A DNA stretch of 64,000 bases from Streptomyces olivaceus (lineage in GTDB: Bacteria; Actinomycetota; Actinomycetes; Streptomycetales; Streptomycetaceae), in assembly GCF_000721235.1 (NCBI RefSeq), contig NZ_JOFH01000003.1, positions 186,001 to 250,000 of the forward strand. The letters run 5' to 3'. Positions 59,004-64,000 of this stretch are shown here, one piece after another (position 1 is the first letter of the stretch; each line of letters begins with the position of its first letter). The notes under the pieces are model-generated. The model made no database searches and was not told where the DNA came from. It saw nothing but the letters and a program-made list of their open reading frames with translations. A program made the position numbers and the translations under genes.

Positions 59004-60761
59004 CTAGTCGCTCTCTTCAGTGCGGTGCTCGGTGGACGCGCCACCGGTGGTCGATTCGGAGGTGCCGGCGCCGGGGTCGCGGCCCGCGGTGGCGAAGGCG
59101 GCGAGACCGGTGAAGGACGCGTCCGGTGGAACGGCGGAGGCCTGGGCCCGGTCGGCGGCTTCGCTCCCGGGCGGCTGCGCGGTCGGCGCGGCGGCCCCGG
59201 AGGCGGCGGCCGGTTCGGCACGCCTGCTCCGGCGTCGGGGCAGGCCTCCGGGGGTGGTCTCCACCGCGGGGTCGGCCGCGGGCGCGGGGTCGGCCGCCCG
59301 TGTGGACTCGACCGCCGGTGCGGGGGCGGCTGCCGCCTCGACGACCGCCGGGGGCACGAGGTCCGCCGCGGGGGCGGTGACGGCCTGCGCGGTGTCCGGC
59401 ACGGTCGCGGGGGCCGCGGCGGACGGCAGCGGGCTGAAGTACTTGTGGGGTACGACGACCACCACGGACGTGCCCAGCCACGGCGAGTCGGCGAAGGTGA
59501 CCCGGATGCCGTAGCGGCGGGCGAGGGCGCCGACGACGCGGAGGCCGATGTTGGCGTCCTCCGAGATGCCGCCGAGTCCCGCACCGGGCGAGGTGCCGGC
59601 CAGCGCGTGCTCGGCCTCGCGCTTCTTCTCGTCGCTCAGGCCCTTGCCGGAGTCCTGGATCTCGATGCCGACGCCGTTGGGCACCTCCTTGCCGGAGACG
59701 ACCACCGGCTCGGTGGGCGGCGAGTAGCGCGCGGCGTTGTCCAGCAGGTGGGCGAAGATCAGCGTGAGGTGGTCCACCAGGCCGCCGTCGACACCCAGTT
59801 CGGGCAGGTGGCGCAGCTGGACGCGGTGGAAGTCCTTGATCCGGCCGATGCCGCCGCGCATCACGCTCAGCAGCCGCTGCGGTTCCTGCCACTGCCGTCC
59901 CGGGCGGTCCGAGCCGCCGAGCACGCCGATGCTGGCGGCGAGGCAGTCCGCGGGGCCGATGGCCTGGTCGAGTTCCATCAGGCCGCGGGCGACGGTGGGC
60001 AGCCGCCCGTGCTCGCCCTGCATCTCGTGCAGGCGGCCACGGAGCTTGCTGGTCAGCACGTGGATGCGGTTGCCGACGCTGATGACCGCCTGCTCCGCGG
60101 AGGTCGAGCGGTCGAACTCCGCCTCGACGCCGATCAGCGCGGTCCGGAGCACCTTGCGCAGTTCGGCCTGGAGGTCGGCGCCGACCTTGGAGCACTGCTC
60201 GACGGTCGGCAGGATGTCGTCGATGGCGTCACCGGAGCGCAGTCTGCGCATCGCGTCGGGCAACTGCTCGTCGGCGAGCCGGGACACCGCGGCCAGCTGG
60301 TGTCCCAGCTGCTCCTGCCAGGCCTCGGTCCGCTCGGCGAACCGGGCCTCGTAGGACGTGGCCTGCTCGGCGATCCGGTCCTCGTAGGCCCGGGTGTGCT
60401 CGGCGAGCCGTTCCTCGTAGGTCTGGGCCTGCTCGGTGAGCTGGGCGTCCAGGTCGGAGCGCTCGGCGGAGAACTTGCGTTCCAGGCCGGCCACGTGCTG
60501 CTGCCACTGCTGGGAGTTCTCGGAGCGCGCGGAACGGTGGGCGTTCTCGGCCCGGCCCAGCTGGGCGCGGGTGCGCAGGAGAAGGCGTACGCACACGGTG
60601 CCGGCCACGGTGGCCGCCGCGCCGGCGACGGCCACGGTTATTCGCTCCGAGCTCATGAACGTGGCGGCTACCGTCCCGCCGCCCAGCCCCAGTGGCATGA
60701 GCCACCAGCTGTGCCAGGCGACAGGGACCCGCGCCGCCGGTGGCGGAGTGGCGAGTTCCAT
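59004..60761 (-). CDS. cvnA: conservon sensor-kinase-like protein CvnA
   Basis: A protein of about 585 residues. Two N-terminal membrane helices (about 13-55) are followed by a long coiled-coil with four consecutive 11-residue repeats (EQAQTYEERLA, EHTRAYEDRIA, EQATSYEARFA, ERTEAWQEQLG), then an ATPase domain with LLDNAARYSPP (N-box) and DSGKGLSD (G-box). The usual phospho-acceptor His is not evident. A Pro/Ala-rich disordered tail ends the protein. The ATG with GAAGG six bases upstream is used; an upstream in-frame ATG is two codons away. Confidence 0.88.
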   Translation of the reverse strand: MELATPPPAARVPVAWHSWWLMPLGLGGGTVAATFMSSERITVAVAGAAATVAGTVCVRLLLRTRAQLGRAENAHRSARSENSQQWQQHVAGLERKFSAERSDLDAQLTEQAQTYEERLAEHTRAYEDRIAEQATSYEARFAERTEAWQEQLGHQLAAVSRLADEQLPDAMRRLRSGDAIDDILPTVEQCSKVGADLQAELRKVLRTALIGVEAEFDRSTSAEQAVISVGNRIHVLTSKLRGRLHEMQGEHGRLPTVARGLMELDQAIGPADCLAASIGVLGGSDRPGRQWQEPQRLLSVMRGGIGRIKDFHRVQLRHLPELGVDGGLVDHLTLIFAHLLDNAARYSPPTEPVVVSGKEVPNGVGIEIQDSGKGLSDEKKREAEHALAGTSPGAGLGGISEDANIGLRVVGALARRYGIRVTFADSPWLGTSVVVVVPHKYFSPLPSAAAPATVPDTAQAVTAPAADLVPPAVVEAAAAPAPAVESTRAADPAPAADPAVETTPGGLPRRRSRRAEPAAASGAAAPTAQPPGSEAADRAQASAVPPDASFTGLAAFATAGRDPGAGTSESTTGGASTEHRTEESD

Positions 60762-61163
60762 CTGCATCCTTCGAAGCAAAACAATCGAACAGGGGGGATG
60801 GTCGAGCAAGGGTGCGCAAGGGGGACCGCACTCAGGGTGTGCACCACGGGCCGACCCGTCGCGATCGCGTCAACTCGCAGTGCCGCTGGGGAGCTTATCG
60901 GTTGGGAAGCCTAAAAGATCAATTTCACGGCTCTGCGGAAGTGAGGATTCCGTCACGACCCGGCAGCGGGCCAGATGTCGACAAATCCCCCAATTGACCA
61001 GGAGCGCCGACAGGGCGCGCCCGGGAAACCGGGGCCTGAGCACGCCCGCCGCCCTGATCCGGCCGCCGCGCCCGCGGGTGCCGTCCGGCCCGGGGAATGG
61101 CACGATCACGTCGGAGTCGCAGACCGTGCCCCTGACCCCCCTCCCGAGTTGCGAGGTTCTCCG
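60762..61163. other. 402-bp intergenic region
   Basis: No gene is credible. It is the shared upstream region of the conservon operon and the divergent quinone-oxidoreductase gene. A lower-GC stretch near 60895-60990 (GAAATTGATC, AAATCCCCCAATTGACC) is the most promoter-like segment. No strong palindrome is obvious. Confidence 0.6.
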
Positions 61164-62105
61164 ATGACCACCATGCGCGCCGTCAGCCAGGACGTTCTGG
61201 GCGGACCCGAGGTCCTCAAGGAGGTACGGGTCGAGCGCCCCGTTCCGCGGCCGAACGAGGTGCTGGTCCGGGTGCGTGCCGCCGGGGTGAACCCCACCGA
61301 CTGGAAGCACCGGGCGGACGGCGGCTTCCTCGGCGAGCCGCCCTTCGTACTGGGCTGGGACGTCTCGGGCACGGTGGAGTCGGTGGGGATCGGCGTCGCC
61401 GCGTTCCGGCCGGGCGACGAGGTCTTCGGCATGCTCTCCTATCCCTTCGGCCACGGTTCGCACGCGGAGTACGTGACGGCTCCCGCGCGCACCTTCACGC
61501 ACCTGCCGGCCGGGACCGACCACGTCCGGGCGGGCGCGCTCCCGCTGGTGTCCCTCACGGCGTGGCAGGCCCTGGTGGAACGGGCGGACCTCCAGCCGGG
61601 GCAGCGGGTGCTGATCCACGCGGCGGCCGGCGGCGTGGGGCACGTGGCGGTGCAGATCGCCAAGGCGCGGGGCGCCCACGTCATCGGCACCGCCAGCGCG
61701 GGCAAGCACGCGTTCCTGCGGTCCCTCGGGGCGGACGAGGCCGTGGACTACCGGGAGACGGACTTCACCGAGGCGGTGCGCGACGTCGACGTCGTCCTGG
61801 ACACGATCGGCGGCGACACGTCGCTGCGGTCGCTGCGCGTGCTGCGCCCGGGCGGGGTGGTGGTGTCGATCCTGCCGGTCGGGTCCGGCGAGTTCTTCGA
61901 GGAGGCCGGGCGGCTCGGGGTGCGGGCGGTGCGGATGCTGGTCGACGCCGACCGGGCCGACATGCGGGAGATCGCCCGGCTGGTCGAGGCGGGGAAGCTG
62001 GAGCCCACCATCGCGAAGACGTTCCCACTGGCCGAGGCGGCCGGGGCGCACGCTCTGGGGGAGACCGGCCGCACCACCGGCAAGATCGTTCTCGTGGTCG
62101 ACTGA
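61164..62105 (+). CDS. zinc-independent NADP-dependent quinone oxidoreductase
   Basis: A 313-residue medium-chain reductase. It lacks the zinc Cys residues. VLVRVRAAGVNPTDWKHRADG and FVLGWDVSGTVESVGIGV are the substrate-end blocks, and RVLIHAAAGGVGHVAVQIAKARGAHVIGT is the NADPH-binding AAxGGVG motif. DVVLDTIGGDT follows. It belongs to the QOR/zeta-crystallin group. GAGG lies eight bases before the ATG. Confidence 0.9.
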   Translation: MTTMRAVSQDVLGGPEVLKEVRVERPVPRPNEVLVRVRAAGVNPTDWKHRADGGFLGEPPFVLGWDVSGTVESVGIGVAAFRPGDEVFGMLSYPFGHGSHAEYVTAPARTFTHLPAGTDHVRAGALPLVSLTAWQALVERADLQPGQRVLIHAAAGGVGHVAVQIAKARGAHVIGTASAGKHAFLRSLGADEAVDYRETDFTEAVRDVDVVLDTIGGDTSLRSLRVLRPGGVVVSILPVGSGEFFEEAGRLGVRAVRMLVDADRADMREIARLVEAGKLEPTIAKTFPLAEAAGAHALGETGRTTGKIVLVVD

Positions 62106-62214
62106 ACGGTCGGCACGGCCGTGCGATGAGACGTCGGCGACATATGTCAGTCGAACATGCTCAAACTCGCTCGCCCGAGGTAACTTTCTGAGCAGAACGG
62201 GTAGTTGGGCCCCC

Positions 62215-62646
62215 ATGACAGGCCGGAACGGGCCGGAACAGGCTGGAGGCGACGTCGTCGTGCGGCAGGAATCCCCGTCGCCCACCCGCCATCTGCGGGT
62301 GCGCCACGAGCGCGGGCACGCGGTGCTGGAGTTCCGGGGCGAGATCGACATCGCGTCCGCCACGGAGATCGCTCCGCGCCTGGACCGCGAGACGCGGCGC
62401 CCCGGCGCCCGTGTCGTGCTCGACCTCGGCGGGATCGAGTTCTTCGACTGCTCCGGGGTCCGGCTGCTCGCCCGGGCCCGCAACCAGGTGCTCGCGGGCG
62501 GCGGAGAGGTGCACCTGGTGTGCTCGCACCCGCTCACCCTGCGCATGCTGCGGATCACCGGCCTGACCCGGCTGCTGCCACCGCGGCCGACCCTGCGGGA
62601 GGTACTCGGCCCCGCCCTGCCGACCGCTCGCCGAACGGGGTGCTGA
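62215..62646 (+). CDS. STAS-domain anti-sigma factor antagonist
   Basis: A 143-residue protein. A short N-terminal extension precedes a STAS domain: VLEFRGEIDIASATEI, RVVLDLGGIEFFDCSGVRLLARA with phospho-acceptor Ser80 (DCSG), and VCSHPLTLRMLRITGL. Antagonists of this type are phosphorylated by RsbW-like kinases and dephosphorylated by PP2C proteins, both of which appear in this window. A perfect GACATATGTC palindrome lies about 65 bases upstream. Confidence 0.9.
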   Translation: MTGRNGPEQAGGDVVVRQESPSPTRHLRVRHERGHAVLEFRGEIDIASATEIAPRLDRETRRPGARVVLDLGGIEFFDCSGVRLLARARNQVLAGGGEVHLVCSHPLTLRMLRITGLTRLLPPRPTLREVLGPALPTARRTGC

Positions 62647-62681
62647 CCGGCACACCACCACCGGCGCGGCACACGGACCCG

Positions 62682-62752
62682 GCGGCCGTCACGGTGTCCG
62701 GCTGACGGTGAACCGGTGCGGCCGTCACGGTTTCGGCCGACGGTGCATCGGA
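62682..62752. repeat. 36-bp imperfect tandem repeat
   Basis: Two adjacent copies around GCGGCCGTCACGGT(G/T)TC, the second slightly degenerate, just after the STAS gene. They contain internal GCCGTCACGG/CTGACGGTG pairs and could fold, but no terminator is certain. Confidence 0.7.
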
Positions 62753-62915
62753 GGTGGCCGTCGACGGTCGCGAGGACCACACCGCCTCCCCGCGGGTGAG
62801 CCCCGGCAGCCGCAAATCACCCGGGATGCCCGCGTCCTGCCGCCCGTTCTCCAACTGCTCGGTCTGGCACGGGAGATGAGGGGCATCCGGGTGAGTAGGA
62901 AGGAGGGCCGTCGCC

Positions 62916-63599
62916 ATGACGACTCCCGTCAAGAAGCCCACGAGTGACGACCGGAAGCCCGCGCCGCGCATGCCCGGCTGGGCGAAGGCGCTGACCGCGG
63001 TGGTGCTGGTGCTCGCGGTGCTGTTCGCCGGGCTCCGGCTGAGTGTCCTGCCCGGCCTCAAGGACCTGTTCGGCTCGGAGACGCAGGACCGGTCCGGACC
63101 GGCGCTGCTGAAGTCCATCCAGGACATGAGCCGTTACGACGCGGCGTCCGGCAACTTCCAGGTCGTCGTGGACCTGGAGAAGGACACCAAGTTCCTGCCG
63201 GACGCGATCCGCGGGACCCGCACCCTGTACGTGGGGGCGGGCACCGTGGACGCCTATGTCGACCTCGGGAAGCTGGGCGAGGACGACGTGCAGGTCGACG
63301 GGGACCGGACGTCGGCCACGCTGCGGCTGCCGCACGCGGCGCTCGGCGAGCCGGCCCTCGACCCCGACCGCTCCTACGCGGTCTCCAAGCAGCGCGGGCT
63401 GCTGGACCGCCTGGGCGACCTGTTCTCGGACAACCCGAACGGTGAGCAGGCCGTGCAGAAGCTCGCGTCCCGGCACATCGGCGAGGCGGCGAAGGACAGC
63501 GAGCTGAAGACCCGGGCCGAGAGCAACACCACGGCGATGCTCCAGGGCCTGCTGCGCTCCCTGGGCTTCGATGAGGTGCGGGTGGCATACAAGGGCTGA
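62916..63599 (+). CDS. DUF4230 domain protein
   Basis: A 227-residue protein. A charged N-terminus (KKPTSDDRKPAPRM) precedes one membrane helix (about 22-42), then an extracytoplasmic DUF4230 domain: LLKSIQDMSRYDAASGNFQVVVDLEKDTKFLP, LYVGAGTVDAYVDLGKL and LDPDRSYAVSKQRGLLDRLGDLF. The family function is unknown. GGAGGG is 8 bases before the ATG. Confidence 0.87.
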   Translation: MTTPVKKPTSDDRKPAPRMPGWAKALTAVVLVLAVLFAGLRLSVLPGLKDLFGSETQDRSGPALLKSIQDMSRYDAASGNFQVVVDLEKDTKFLPDAIRGTRTLYVGAGTVDAYVDLGKLGEDDVQVDGDRTSATLRLPHAALGEPALDPDRSYAVSKQRGLLDRLGDLFSDNPNGEQAVQKLASRHIGEAAKDSELKTRAESNTTAMLQGLLRSLGFDEVRVAYKG

Positions 63600-63624
63600 G
63601 CCCTCCGCGGGCGGGAGGGCGCGC

Positions 63625-63650
63625 CGGCCCCGGCGCCCGGTCCGGGGCCG
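63625..63650 (+). terminator. hairpin terminator downstream of the DUF4230 gene
   Basis: A perfect 9-bp stem CGGCCCCGG/CCGGGGCCG with an 8-base loop about 25 bases after the stop. A second, smaller stem (CCCTCC/GGAGGG) precedes it. Confidence 0.7.
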
Positions 63651-63836
63651 CCCCTCGCATCACCCTTGCCTTTGTCCATTCTTGTCCCTGTCCGTTCCGG
63701 ACGCACCGCCGTCCGAGGACCGCGCGGATGGCGGCGGGCGGAGCGGATACGACCCGTTGCGCATTGCCGGGCATCCTCGGCGGCGCGGCGGGTAACCGCC
63801 CTTCCACGCGGGGACGTTGACGACTGGAGGACCGAC

Positions 63837-64000
63837 ATGGCTCGTGCCGTCTCAGGATTGCGACTGTGGCCGCGCCCCCGCGCCGCCGAGGCGCGGAAGG
63901 CCGACCCACCCGAACGGCACGCGCTCGCCCTGCCGTTGCGGCTGCTGGCCACGGCGTGCGCGTTCGTCTTCATGGTGGCGTTCGCGGTGGTGCTGGCGCG
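63837..64000 (+). CDS. N-terminus of a putative membrane protein (partial)
   Basis: The window ends 54 codons into this gene. It starts MARAVSGLRLWPRPRAAEAR and enters a hydrophobic segment (LRLLATACAFVFMVAFAVVLA), so a membrane protein or a sensor with an N-terminal membrane helix is likely. GGAGG is 8 bases before the ATG. No family can be assigned from this much. Confidence 0.6.
   Translation, partial: MARAVSGLRLWPRPRAAEARKADPPERHALALPLRLLATACAFVFMVAFAVVLA

Noticed and set aside
59025..60914. 629-codon open frame opposite CvnA
   Set aside because: Glycine/arginine-rich shadow; CvnA has good motifs and a start with ribosome site.
1..64000. tRNA or rRNA genes
   Set aside because: I saw no cloverleaf-like or rRNA-like sequence by eye; short tRNAs could still be missed without a covariance search.

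Overview
This window is high-GC (roughly 70-74%) DNA with strong third-position G/C bias, GTG and TTG starts and purine-rich ribosome sites. Its protein families (conservon genes, DUF5709, DUF4235, mycothiol enzymes, streptogrisin-like proteases, SSI remnant, RacP/DUF6192) are typical of a Streptomyces chromosome. The order NHLM export system, Ppx/GppA, HemK2-like methyltransferase, SSI locus, ferredoxin/CYP105 resembles a region I recall from S. coelicolor (sti1, CYP105D5); I could not check this.

Layout. 1-8.6 kb: the tail of a serine phosphatase, small acidic proteins, a GT39-like membrane protein, a coupled pgmB/GH65 phosphorylase operon, a nucleoside-kinase-like ATPase and an RpiR regulator. 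8.6-21 kb: a flavin reductase/TetR divergent pair with paired palindromes, an OB-fold protein, an F420/PPOX enzyme, a MITE-like element, a membrane-anchored trypsin-like protease, redox enzymes (Gfo/Idh/MocA, two SDRs), a mycothiol-dependent formaldehyde detoxification operon and an ABC exporter. 21-27 kb: a solo end of the same MITE beside a gene relic, a metallophosphoesterase, an isochorismatase-like enzyme, a large PAS/GAF/PP2C/ATPase regulator and a second secreted protease.

27.6-33.9 kb: a compact peptide export system. It has a 71-residue double-glycine precursor, a hairpin, an HlyD-type adaptor, a C39 peptidase/permease/ATPase and a second NHLM ABC transporter, but no recognisable peptide-modifying enzyme. 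A Ppx/GppA phosphatase follows. A 3.26-kb IS5-family transposon lies exactly at its stop codon, flanked by a TGA duplication, and carries plasmid-type genes (RacP-like, DUF6192, zinc-motif protein, small membrane protein).

38.3-51 kb: a heme-oxygenase-fold enzyme, a HemK2-like methyltransferase, a CDGSH protein, a decayed subtilisin-inhibitor gene, an alpha-hydroxy-acid oxidase, a zinc-finger/ricin membrane protein, another PP2C-type regulator, a lipoprotein, an aldo/keto reductase, a flavoprotein, and a ferredoxin/CYP105 pair. 51-64 kb: a DDN-like enzyme, a CDF transporter, a glutathionyl-hydroquinone-reductase homologue, and a terpene cyclase converging on a conservon (cvnA-D) whose last gene is a P450 lacking the ExxR motif. 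A quinone oxidoreductase, a STAS antagonist and a DUF4230 protein follow.

Themes: partner-switching signalling (three PP2C-type phosphatases, two with their own ATPase domains, plus one STAS protein), extracytoplasmic proteolysis next to a broken inhibitor gene, and repeated short duplications at gene 3' ends.
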